Positions 23,196 to 35,003 of a DNA stretch of 64,000 nucleotides are shown piece by piece (position 1 is the stretch's first letter; each line of letters begins with the position of its first letter). The DNA is from Trichinella spiralis. Lineage: Eukaryota > Nematoda > Enoplea > Trichinellida > Trichinellidae. The stretch covers positions 10,493,677 to 10,557,676 of the forward strand of contig CM012953.1 of assembly GCA_000181795.3 (NCBI GenBank), read 5' to 3'. The notes below the pieces were generated by a model, which saw nothing but the letters and a program-made list of their open reading frames with translations, was not told the DNA's origin and ran no database searches. The position numbers and the translations under genes were made by a program.

Positions 23196-23766
23196 AGTAA
23201 TGATCTTTCGTTTTATTTCCATTATTCAATGCTGTTCTTCTTACAGTTATTCTTATTATTATTATGAGATTTATGATTGTAACTGTGATTTTTAGCTTGT
23301 TTCAGAACTCTACGTTTACATTTCTTAATAAATAGCAAAATGATTGATTGTACATATTTATATCTTGAATGGTACTGAACAGTTCTCGACACTTAGATTG
23401 CTTGCATTTTTGCACTATTTATGCAAAATTTACATCAACGTCTGCTAAACGAAAAGTCACCAGCAGTAGTAATTTCACCAGTGAAGCGCGCAATTTCAGC
23501 CGTGTTCAGCGCATTATTAATCATCCTGATTTCTTACGACGTGTGCGCGATATTTCCCAACGAATTCTATATACTTTATCGTAATCAAGTGGTCATTAAA
23601 AATAAATAACACATTGACAAAACAGCTTTGATAGTTTTTAATTTAAATTTAAAAATAAACATATTAAAATGTAAGCTTTCGCTGAATAAAAATGGAAGAA
23701 AAAATAAATAAACAAAAAAAAGAAACAATGACAAGTGTAAGCAGAAGAAGCAAAAGTTGTGTGTGA
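23196..23766. other. spacer between BEL relic and CUX gene
   Basis: AT-rich, except for a GC-richer patch at about 23440-23590 with overlapping open frames. The + frame ends in RVRDISQRILYTLS. The patch also contains a 26-bp copy of the CUT1 start sequence (see repeat at 23486). It would include the 3' UTR of the minus-strand CUX gene. Confidence 0.4.
23486..23511 (-). repeat. 26-bp copy of the CUT1 start sequence
   Basis: Plus-strand 23486-23511 matches 26216-26241 at 25 of 26 bases (one T/C difference at 23506/26236). On the minus strand the copy encodes LNTAEIAR, against LDTAEIAR in the CUT1 domain. Similarity ends abruptly on both sides. It lies about 255 bp downstream of the CUX stop codon. 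Confidence 0.85.
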
Positions 23767-26700
23767 TCAAAATTCCCACTCGATTTGGTCTTTCTCTTTG
23801 ATGCGATTTTCGATCCGATGGATCGCCTCGGAACGATCTTCCTCAGTTACCCAAGACACGTCCGGCTTGACCAGGTTCGTTTCCATACGATGCAATATTG
23901 CCCGCCTCAAATAATCGCTCGTCGGCTGTTCACCACCGCTTGCCGATGGCACCGGTTCACCGTACGACGATGACCCTGTGGTCGAGGTGGAGGAAGTCCG
24001 GCTTGAGGTATTATGGTTGTTCGAAGTTTCCAAGCCAGCAGCACTGCGCAGGCTGTTCGCGGCCAGGTCCAGACCGTTGGTCAGGCTGATCTGATTGAGC
24101 AGATCTGCACTGTTGAAGACGGCGCTGAACAGCGGTGGAACCGCTTGGGCGACCGGCTCTTCTCGACCAGCAACGTTGCAAACGGTGATACCGTTGCAAA
24201 GACGGTCGACTTGGACGTTGTCCGCCACGGCGGTGCTCTGTTGCAGAGCGGCTTTTTGGCGCATTCGACGATTTTGGAACCAATTCGCCACTGTACTAAC
24301 ATGCAGACCCAGACGAACCGACAAGTGCGAAGTCATCTGCACGCTTGGATACGGTTCGCGGTTGAAAGCTTCGATCAGTTGCTCTTTTTGCGCTTTGGTC
24401 AACGTTACCCGAGGACGTTTGACATCCAGCTGTGAATATGCGTACGGACCAGAAATGGCCGAATCTCGCTGAATTGGATCGCAGTTGGCCAATCGTTTAA
24501 AATCTGTACGAAATTTAAATAAGTTTAACGCTTGTATAGGAGGCATTTTTATTCACTTTTTCGAGCTTGATATTCGTTGATCTTTTTTATACGGTCCGCA
24601 TCCTTCAGCCAAGCTTGCATTCGAAGCAACGCCTCTTTTCGCTTCGCACTCAACGCTTCCCAAGGTTTCGGTTTGGACAACAAATCGCTGACAAATCCTT
24701 GCGAAAGGTGCAACACTGCTTCGCCGAAGAGCTTCAAAAAGGAAGATTTGAATTAAAATTTGAAATTTGAAAACAACAAATCTATATTTTACTTACTTTC
24801 TGTCCAATACTATGCGCGGCCAATACGGCCCGAGTTTCTTCGACAATTGCGACAGTATCCAACGGAACCGCATAGGAGTCGCATATTGTCGTTGTCGACA
24901 ATGGAGAAGTGGGTGTCTCGTTAACTATCACCATGTTCGACGTCGGTTGACCACCATTGTTCAAAGACCGTTCGGTGAACACGGCCGAACCTTGGCAACC
25001 AGGCGGTTGGATTTCAATCTGAGAACTACTGCTGCTACTGCGGCTGCCGCCGCCGCCGTTGCTGCTACTTAAAATCGACAAAGCAATTAATACAAAACAA
25101 GGTTGCTCGATAGCTTATTTTTTGCTAAATCAACTTTGAAACAAAAAAACATACTTTTGGCTGGCTTTTCGACTGGTGATAAGCTTCTTCAACAACTCGT
25201 TATCTTCAAGAAAGGCATGCATACGAATGAACGGCTCTCGGCCTTTCTGGGTAAGCATGTGCCAAGCTTTCGGTCGAGCGAGCAAATCACTGACCGAACC
25301 TTGAGAAAGACCGAGTACTTGTTCACCGAACACGCGTTGGCTTATTGAATACTGAAGTAAGTGCTCTTTGACACGTTGGACCAACTTTTCCGTGTTGATC
25401 CGTCCGAATCGTTCGAACTGCTCCTGGGTGATCGGTGGCAAAACAGCTTTGAAAGTTCTCGTGGGCGGCGATGCCGAAGCGCACCGATTACTACCAGCGG
25501 AGGATGTTGACGAAGAGAAGCCGGTGAACGCTGGCACAAGGGTGGAATTGGAGACGACGACGTTCAGGTCCGACGGCTGCAATGTGGGAACCGTTGGAGT
25601 CTGCTGGTCAGAGGGGATCAGAAGACTGCCGTCGTGATTGCGCAGCTTGGCCAATTCGCGTTCGTAAATTTCGTGTATTTTCGACTTCGGTATATCGTCG
25701 TGCCTGTACCGGCCCGGTCTGCAACGGAACGATGCCCCGGAGACCGACTGAACGGTCGACGCGCTTTGACAGCGTCGATCCCGGCTCACGTCCGACCCCT
25801 CACCGTTCGACGAGCTGACCGGCGACGCGGACATCGGCCTCACTGTGGACGAAGCAGCGCCGCGGTCACTGACCACCAACGGCAGTTGGACCTCTTCCCG
25901 GGCCTGTTTCGCTTTTTGCAAAATGTGAACAATGCGCGCCTCGGTGGCGCTGTCCATCTGGCTGCGATTGGCGTAACGGTCCCTGGCCGAGCAGGGGGTC
26001 CGTTTCGGTGAAATGTTGCGCAACGCGAGCACCGCCCGCTGATCGCCGAGCCAGGCTTTCAACCGCCGGAAGCTGTTCTTGCTCCTTTCGGTCAAGCTCG
26101 ACCACTTTTTCGGCTTGCTCAACAACTCGCTCACCGCGCCCTGCGACTGATTCAGCACGTACTTGGCAATCAGACGCTGACCAATGTTGTGCTCAGTTAA
26201 GACGCGACGACACTGGCGCGCAATTTCAGCCGTGTCCAGCGGCTCATCTCCCGACAGTTTCGACTGCTGGTCGACGTGCCAAGCCAGCACTGACTGCAAA
26301 TAGTGCAAGTTAGCCCAGTCGGCCGAAGACATGCCCACCGCTTCCAATTCCCCTCCTGCACTCAGACCCGCCTCTGAAACCGTTGTTCAACTGGACCCCA
26401 GGAGCAGAACGCTTCTTCGAGTCGTCATCGGTGTCGCCNNNNNNNNNNNNNNNNNNNNNNNNNNNNNNNNNNNNNNNNNNNNNNNNNNNNNNNNNNNNNN
26501 NNNNNNNNNNNNNNNNNNNNNNNNNNNNNNNNNNNNNNNNNNNNNNNNNNNNNNNNNNNNNNNNNNNNNNNNNNNNNNNNNNNNNNNNNNNNNNNNNNNN
26601 NNNNNNNNNNNNNNNNNNNNNNNNNNNNNNNNNNNNNNNNNNNNNNNNNNNNNNNNNNNNNNNNNNNNNNNNNNNNNNNNNNNNNNNNNNNNNNNNNNNN

Positions 26701-29700
26701 NNNNNNNNNNNNNNNNNNNNNNNNNNNNNNNNNNNNNNNNNNNNNNNNNNNNNNNNNNNNNNNNNNNNNNNNNNNNNNNNNNNNNNNNNNNNNNNNNNNN
26801 NNNNNNNNNNNNNNNNNNNNNNNNNNNNNNNNNNNNNNNNNNNTGATGATCTAATAGAGAACTAAGTATACAATCATTGCTGTAACTGAGTCAAACATTT
26901 AAATATGAAGTACCAAATAGCACTCCCTCGAGTTAAGGTTTTAACAATTGTTAGAACTGCTGAATTAATAATAATATTATTATTGGTAAATTTAATTTGA
27001 AAAGTATAATAAATTGTCTCCCTGTTTACTTATATTTTTAGAAATTTTCCAACTGATTAAATTATGATAAAAAAACAATACCACTATCCAATAGCAGCAT
27101 ACTGTGAACAAACAGAGACTTTATCATCAATTGCACAAGACTAATGGCGATAGAATTGATTGTCTTACAAAGATGTGAAGCAATAATTGAAAAGTCATTG
27201 TTCGTTGACATCGGACGAACAAAACGTTCGTTCAAAACGAGTCGATCAATCAAACCACGCCCCTGCGTTGAAGATACAATCCTTCACAAGAAATAACATT
27301 ATTTTCATTATGAAACAAATGTGTCATTTGGAACAACATTTTAAAAATCATTTTCTCAAATTTTATTGCAACACTTGAATAACAAAGACAAGATTTAAAA
27401 AACTCACTTTACAAATTGTAAATTTAATTCAATAAGTTTACAATCAGATTAATTTGAAAACAGTAAATATGAAGGCTGAAACTGCTGCCACAAGAGAGTG
27501 TAATAAGAAAGTTTGAATTTGCATAATCAATTTCAGGCAATGTTACGATTTAAATGCTTGAAAATGGCATTCTCTTTGAACTTTAAACAAAAAGCAAATA
27601 AATCTATCTTTTCTATGCATGCAAAGAAAATTTTTGCTCCATAAAATTGCATCATTTTGGTATCTTTAAAACAAAATCAATACAATCATTCATCTAATCT
27701 GATTTTACTGTAAACTGTAAGAGATTTAATAAAACCAAAAGCTAAACAATAAAATGATAGATTAAAAGTAAAAATACAAAAATATATATACATATTACAA
27801 GCAGTAACTAGTGAAACAAAGTGAAAAAAATTAAACAGTGCAAAATAAAAACATTCTGAATTAAATACTAAAAAACAGCCGGCTACATTAAAAATAAATC
27901 GTTTGCAAGAACCAATTTATACTTGAAACTTTTGAACGAGTAAAACTAAAAGCATTATTTATTAAGAGATAGGTAAGCTGAAATAAAAATATTAACTGGT
28001 TTTTAACTTTTAAGACTATTAAAATATTATTAAAAACTATTTTAGTTCCAGTACTGCAATGAACAATTTAAAAAAGAACAAAATACAGCAGAGCTTAATT
28101 AATTAATTAATAGTTTCTATCATTACCTGCGACAGTGTTCTAATCTCTGCTCAAAATGAATAATATCACAAAAATCAAAAATGAAATAAACAAATAAAGT
28201 AAATAAAGATGCAAAATATGAATAGATCAAAACGTTGGATTGAATATCTGCTCAGTACGCGTTATTATTCACAAGCGCTGATGTAAAGCTACAATGACGC
28301 ATTCAACAAAAAAGGATTGCATCTAAAGTAAATAAACAAGCATCTAACCCAAAAACTAAACATCTAATCTGCAGAATTAAAATTCTGTAATGAATTTATC
28401 TTAAAAAATGTTTTCATATGAAAAAGAATAAATGACAAGTAAAAATTTCATCACTGTTTTTCTAATTAAAAAAAACACAACTTTTTTTCATAAATATTAC
28501 ATTTCAGGGTGTTTGCATTTTTCAAGCAAATCAAAGGCGCTCAAAATGGATTGTTGTGCAAACAAAGCAAATGATAGCATTATACAAAAGCATGCATCGG
28601 TAATGTTAATACAGAGAATAAAAAATTTAATAAAAACAGATTATGTATAAATTTTATTTAAATTAAAGAAATCATTTTGAAACAGCAAAAGAATAATAAT
28701 CAAAAAATGAAAAAAAAGAAAATATGTAATTATTTAATTAATGCAATCAAGAAGATAAATAAAATCAATTTACGTCAAATATCAGTGCTTTTATATATAT
28801 TTCATTTCAGATGAGTTTGAATAAATTTCATCATCATCACATGAATAACATTGAAAATAACGAATGCATTGTTGTAAACTTTGATACAAGCTGCTATAAT
28901 ACAGTAAACGAAAGAAAATGTTTAATTGAATACTGATCAAATAACGCTTAAAATAGTACATCCCACGCCCATATTTTACATATGTACTACATTTGAATTT
29001 TGAACAATCAAAATTGAAAAAATTCAAATCAAACTGTAAATTGGATACAATCGCTGTACGCAGTGAAGAACAAGCGAATGGTAGGTATGGTTCCAAAATT
29101 GTGTCCAATATCCATCCGAATTGTGGAAGAAGTAAAAAATTTTTTTTTCTTCATCAAATATACATTACAACTGCAACAGTTTAATGAAGCTGAAGAAACT
29201 GTTTGTTGAACAAAAATCAATCAATAACATATTGCCTGCCCACTGTGCTGTCTGTGTTGTTCACAGTAGCGAAAATCGATCGAACCTTTTCATGTCGATA
29301 TCATGGACACTTGTTAAATCTTTGACAAATTTTCAATAAACAGCCATCAAAATCGATCGAGCGAAACTTTCTTCTTTCTGCTCAGCAACAAAAAGCAGTA
29401 GCATTCTTCTTCATGTTCACACACAGAAAGTTGTCGATAGGAAAACATCTGCCAGTTTCTGCTTATAATCTTCTCGAAACAATGCTTTCAAAATACTTCA
29501 TGTCGTTCATAATTGTACTATTCTCACTTTGATGAAATGTGAAGAAATGATCGTATCCAATTCCAAAAAAAAGTATATTCTTCCAAAGCTCATCTAATTG
29601 AATATAAAAAAAATATCTATCCACCTTTCGGTCAATTGTTGCAGCGGCAGCAATTCACCATTCATTTCATTATTCTCCCTCTTTTTCCAAAATTGATATC

Positions 29701-32700
29701 AAAATCAATTGACATCGTCGATCAGCTTGCAACCGACGAAGATGATTATTATTGGTGTTCATCTGGTTGAATTATTCAATTAACAATGCAAAAAGTTATT
29801 CAAGGCTCAAAATTATCGATCGTGAACATCGAAACACACGCACACACAAAACAAGCCATACAGTTTGATCGGAAACGACGTAATTAGACCATCCCCTGGA
29901 CACCTGGGGCAAACAATCTTCTTCGCATTTCTTAGATGGCCATCAAACGTGTCTCATAATTTCGTTTTACAAATTAAACGTATATTTTTCAAAACAAAAT
30001 AATTGAAATTTGCTGTACTCTTCACTTCTCCCCTATACCCCTCTTCCCCTCCCCCTCCCCCTCCCTCCCTCCCTCCCTCTCTCCCCTATACCCCTCCTTT
30101 ACTTTTTTCCCTTCAATTTGACATATCAAACAATGAATACAAAGTAAACTCTAAAATTGAAAAAAATAACTTCAACAAAACATTTCAAATTCATGAAACA
30201 TTCAAAATAATACATAATATGCACAATTTAATCTATTTAACAGATAATAAGAATAAATTTTTAATATTATTAACTATGCATCAAATAAACTGTTGCTTAT
30301 TTATATCGTATTATATTTTCTGCGTTCGAAAATTGATCAGTGCAAAAAACGCTTATTGTAAACTGGTATTTTACAATGTTGAAAAGCGTACAAACGATGA
30401 TGGAACTGGGAAAATATTATCATCATAAATACAATCATCTCTGCTTCGATTGCGAAAAGCATTTCCAATTTGCTCTCAGCAAACTGTGAGGAAAGAAAAT
30501 AACAAAAAAACAAATTCACAGCTGAAATTATCAAAATGCCCGTTTTCATTTATGATTTTTGAATTTTATGCACTGGCTTTATTCCTAATATTGTTTTTTG
30601 TACAGTTCGAATCCCGTTCCTACTGCTTGTCGCTTGCGGCAGCAGTCACGTATTCATGAATACAATGGCGCGTCATTTTTCTTCAACAAAAGCATTGTTC
30701 AACATTTTCCCTACTCTGCTAAAACTGAACAACATGTGAGATTTTTTATTGATCAAAAAATATGCAAAGCGTCTAGATGAAAATTTTCTGAAAATAATGA
30801 GGAAAAACAAATTGAACAAACACCACGTGCAAAAGCTGGATATCTGTTTCCTGATCAATCTGAACAACAAGCTGCATGTCATATTTCTCATTGATCATTG
30901 ATCACTCATTATGAAATTAAACTCTTTTTTTACGACATTAATTTTAATTGGACAACTTGACTTCAAAGAAAATATCTACTGTAAAACGCAACCAACCTCT
31001 GTTTTTTCCATTGCGCAGACATTAACCATTGACTTTATTAACTGACAATTATAATTCAATAAATTTTTTAACTTGCATATAATATATATAATTTTTGTAT
31101 GATACTGTTTCAAGATCATGCAGCAGGCATCTCAGGCTGGGTAGATAAATTTACATTTTCTGCAAAACAATTTTGCATAATGGGATTTGTTACAACATGA
31201 TAAAACATCCACTTTAAAATCTATCATTACAATTAAATTAATAAATCATTCAACATGCAAAAATATTGAACAAAATGATATTTTTTAAGTAATATACTAG
31301 TAAAGGAAAAAAAATGCAAAGTCCCGTAATAAATAAATACATAAATATTTTCATATTAAATTAAAATACATTATGAATTTTCTTATCAGTAAGCATTTTC
31401 GTGCATTGAATTGATTATTGATGAATTTTAAAAAAATGAATGAATGAATGAATGAATGAATTACAATTAATTAAATCATTGAATCATTGAGACAAAGAAA
31501 AAAGAATGAAAGCAAATAATTGTTGGTTTGCCAATATCCTTGATCCTTGTTCAAAGAAATTGTTCTAATTTGCCAACGTTTGAACGTTGCAAAGTTGCAA
31601 GTTCTTTCAGCTTCGTGCTTTGGATATGATTCTTGACGAAACTGCACAAAGCGTTCGCAGAAACAACGTGACGTGGACACTATTCCAATATCAGCTCAGC
31701 TTAATGCAAAGCTGAAGAAAACAAACTCGAAAGCCGGCTTAACATGACCATCGTCGCAACCACAAACCACAGAGGCCGTAAAGCAAACAAACATCACGGC
31801 AAAGCTTACCAAGAGCAGACGAGCAACACGTAAGAAAGCATATAACAAGCCAGTCAGTCAATCGACAAAGCTTGACACAATCGAACAGTTCTAATTTCAC
31901 TCAATCTATGCTGAAAAATCTTATTCCATCTATTCCATAATGTGTGAACACAAGATAAAAGCATGAAAAATTAAAATAAATTTGCTGAACCACCCAAACC
32001 AAAAATATTCACAGTGGAAAGAAAAAAAACAAATACCAATAAACTGACGTTACAGCTACAGAATCTGTAGAATAGAAGAATATGCTTCTGTACAACTGAA
32101 TAGAAACATTTGCATACCGTATAAATTGCTTCAACATTTCTCTTCTTTTCACTGAATTGTTAAAAATATAAACAATAACCATTTGAATTTTAAAAAATAT
32201 TAGCACAATAACTGAAAAAAATATATTAATTAATCAAATCTAGATCTACTTTTCATTATCCAATACTGTGACTGCTGTAACAAATGTTATGAATCTACCT
32301 GTGATATATTTATTTAATGAAACACATACTGTTAAACTGCACTTCTCTTTCTATTGCTAAAAACTGAAACATTTTCTTATTGCTGCTATGCGTTCAATTT
32401 CCTTTAAAGTTGCAAAAAAATTAAATTATACCTGTATGATAATGAAGATTGATTGCACTGTTGCGCATAAAATGAAAACAAATAGCAAATAAAATTTCTT
32501 AAATATAAAGTACAAATAGCGAGAACATTTTATAAGTATATGTTTATTATAAGTAATATGAGATATGTTATTATAAGTAAACAGATTACTCTTAATAAAT
32601 TATTTCACTCAAGCAATCAATCGTTTAATTTAAAAAGTATTTGTATTCATCATTTTGTTATTTGCTTACAACACTAGGTATACAGGAAAAGAGAATTTTC

Positions 32701-34134
32701 ATTTTCCAGTGCAAGCTTACAAATATTTGCAACTTTCAGCAACAATAGCGAAAGTTGAAAATGCATTGCAAGAATGTTTTGTTTGCTACTTGCTTCAATT
32801 AAACACGAATGATCATCTTCCTATTAAAATAAGCACATAACAGTGAGAAAATGATAATAAACAAAACATGTTACTTTTGTCATCTGATTTCGCCATTGTT
32901 GAATGGTATTTTTTAAATACAATATATTAAATACATATGTGAATTCAGCGTTTAATATTAAGGACATTGATAAAAGTGCAACTGAATAAAGTATCATCAT
33001 AAGTGAACAATATACAAACATTAAAAAAATTTTTTTTCCAAAATTTTGATACATAAAGGCATTATGATTTAATGAATGAAGGTAGTATACAAAATATTTA
33101 ATGAATGAAAGTAGTATACAAAATATTGCAAAATATGAAACATCACGTTTCCAATAAAAGAAACTGAAAACATGATTGAATAATTGTTCATGTATGACTT
33201 AAGAAAATTTCATTTCAATATGAATCATTTATGAAACCATAGTTCGAACCACCCTCAGTTGGGGATGTGACAAACAGACCCCTGCTGTATTTCAGTTTTG
33301 AAATTTTGTAGCGTCTTTTTACATTGCATTAGGGATTTTTGAAAAAGCAATACACACAAGTATGTTTGGAAACTACCTTCAGTACATGGTAATTTTACAC
33401 GATTGCAAGTATGCAAGCTTCGTTTGTAAAACTGTACAATTTCCACTGAACGTGGTCTTATTGTTAGAATGAGGTGCAACTGCAGCATAATGCAAGCGTG
33501 GATTTCAGGTGCTGGCATCAGTCCATTTGCCTCTTCCTGCGCTTGTTTGTAGCAAGGATTGCAAAGCTCGAGTTCGCAAATAAATACCGGTGTCTCGCTT
33601 TAGTATAATTAAAAATCTGAGATATTTATAGTTCCGTTCGAATGCGCTGATCAATCTTTGAAATTATCACGCGCTGATCGATCAGCCAAGCTAATTGAGT
33701 TCGGATTTCCGAACTGAGGAGACCGAGGAAAGTGCTCAGCGCAACATTGAGTTGAACAAAAACAGTTGCAGGTAAATGAAAAATTCAAAAACAACAACCA
33801 AATAAAGATACTAAAATTAATAAATAATATGAAAAAATGTCTATTTATTTACGTTTTGTTTTCCTCTCTATCTCTCAAACAGTGAAAGAATATTTTCATA
33901 AAACAGGCCAATCAAATCAATACATGAAAATACAGTACACGTACTGTAGAAAACGAAAATGATAAAAACTGAAAAGATCCGCGAAAAAAATAATAAATAA
34001 TTGGTGTGAATGAATAAGAAAGAAGAAAAGAAAAGAGCAGCACATACCTGCAATGCGGGCAAATCGAACGTTTGCCAAAATTCACAAATCGCTTCCACGT
34101 CAATAGTGCTGTACGCGTACTGTTCAGCTTGCAT
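23767..34134 (-). CDS. ceh-44: CUX/Cut-type homeobox transcription factor (three CUT domains plus homeodomain)
   Basis: Nuclear DNA-binding regulator of the CUX class; CEH-44 is the C. elegans member. Minus-strand exons are 34048-34134 (first, N-terminal), 25155-about 26380 (CUT1 and CUT2), 24797-25067, 24557-24731 (CUT3 halves) and 23767-24503 (homeodomain and tail). CUT1 has LDTAEIARQ...LNQSQGAVSELL, CUT2 has VLGLSQGSVSDLLARPKAW, and CUT3 has LHLSQGFVSDLLSKPKPW. The homeodomain ends WFQNRRMRQK. The 53-bp intron 24504-24556 removes an in-frame stop. The first exon ends EFWQTFDLPALQ at the position where human CASP/CUX1 has FDLQQLQ before a splice, which ties it to this gene. Expected coiled-coil exons are not visible; some may lie in the N gap. 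The frame breaks just upstream of CUT1. Confidence 0.88.
26439..26843. other. 405-N assembly gap inside the CUX gene
   Basis: An unsequenced stretch just upstream of CUT1. The sequence directly beside it, read on the minus strand, is open in another frame (SKKRSAPGVQLNN), so an exon probably continues into the gap. Confidence 0.9.
30027..30096 (+). repeat. homopyrimidine tract flanked by 17-bp direct repeats
   Basis: The + strand is almost pure C/T, with runs of CCCCT and CCCT units, bounded by TCTCCCCTATACCCCTC at 30027-30043 and again at 30080-30096. Such tracts can form triplex DNA and often disturb assembly. Confidence 0.85.
31436..31460 (+). repeat. (AATG)n microsatellite
   Basis: About six perfect AATG units. 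A similar array lies at 35818-35841. Confidence 0.9.
33070..33127 (+). repeat. two-copy 29-bp tandem repeat
   Basis: Two adjacent copies of a unit beginning AATGAATGAA and ending TACAAAATATT, with one base difference (GG against AG before TAGTATAC). Confidence 0.85.
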
Positions 34135-34197
34135 GACGTGCTCTGATCAACATTATCAAGTTTACTTGATTCTTACAATTATAATTTAAAAAAAAAA

Positions 34198-34784
34198 TTA
34201 AAGCATTACTTGATGCTTCTGCTGCTGTCGCCTTTGCCTGTGGCTCTTCTGCTTTGTTTGTCTTTGTTTGCTTCTTCTTCTTCTTCTTCTTCTGTATATA
34301 CTGATCGCTTTTGTTTTGCGCTTTAACTTTGAAATCAACAACAAATTCAAAATTTGTACAATAAATTCACCACCAAAATTGATGCTCTGGTGTGAAAAGA
34401 TGCAAATGTGAAAAATGATGATGATGATGACGATGGCCAAGTGCGGATTGTCAGTGTTGTAGTATACAATGATAGTGCAATGTCGGCGTTGCTCCACTGG
34501 CCAAGTCGGTGTCAAAGCTGTGCGGTTTTGCAACCGCTGTGGTCGATCGATCGCCAATACATGAACGCCGGTCGGACGGACGATTTTCTCGATTGCCTGA
34601 TGGGTGATCGTCAAATTAGCCGGCGCCGATCGATAGCTACTCTCTGACCACGGCCGGTTAAGCGCCACCGCAACAAGCTCGTCGTCTGCACGGTATACAG
34701 GCTGCTGACAAACCCCTCTGCTGACCGGCCAACTTTACCATTCATTCACTTGGCTTTACCACCGGCCTCCCTGACAACAACCTC
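34198..34784. other. GC-richer region upstream of the first CUX exon (candidate promoter or 5' UTR)
   Basis: The stretch 34440-34780 is clearly GC-richer than its surroundings, with palindromic GATCGATCG elements, and is open on both strands for over 75 codons. Lying just 5' of the minus-strand CUX start codon, it is best read as promoter or leader. A (CTT)n microsatellite sits at 34271-34293. Coding potential is unproven. Confidence 0.4.
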
Positions 34785-35003
34785 TTACACACTGATATGC
34801 TGGATATGCTTGTGTAGATTAGCTTTTTCCAGGGGATTGTGGAGGATGGACAATTTTTCACCTACATCGGCAATCGATAAATATTGATTTTTAACTTCAG
34901 AATGCACATGCCATCCTCGAAAACGCCGGCCAAGAGCCGTACTAGCGCGAGAACATAGGAAAAGATGAAGCCGGAAAAACGCGATGCTGAACAGAATTTT
35001 CAA
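34785..35003 (-). CDS. unassigned open frame, doubtful
   Basis: A 72-codon frame with no ATG at its 5' end, reading RFRGWHVHSEVKNQYLSIAD in the middle, in a slightly GC-richer patch. I do not recognise it. It may be part of the CUX leader, a coding exon of an unseen gene, or chance. Confidence 0.15.
   Translation of the reverse strand: MKILFSIAFFRLHLFLCSRASTALGRRFRGWHVHSEVKNQYLSIADVGEKLSILHNPLEKANLHKHIQHISV

Larger units (their letters stand above)
26844..34047. other. long CUX intron, AT-rich, no confident exon
   Basis: This 7.2 kb separates the gap from the first CUX exon. I searched the minus strand for the expected coiled-coil exons and found none I could support. It holds a pyrimidine tract (30027-30096), a tandem repeat (33070-33127), short AT microsatellites and a GC-richer patch at 33540-33775. 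Open frames at 31471-31680 and 33255-33518 (-) lack recognisable motifs. Confidence 0.5.

Noticed and set aside
23785-26313. Many + strand frames opposite the CUX exons
   Set aside because: Shadows of GC-richer coding DNA on the minus strand; they have no motifs of their own.
26331-26865. Open frames of about 160-170 codons over the N run
   Set aside because: They consist mainly of unknown residues from the assembly gap.
34198-34668. 156-codon minus-strand frame upstream of the first CUX exon
   Set aside because: No ATG at its start; its lower part is a translated CTT microsatellite and Arg/Gln-rich low complexity, so it is more likely leader or promoter.
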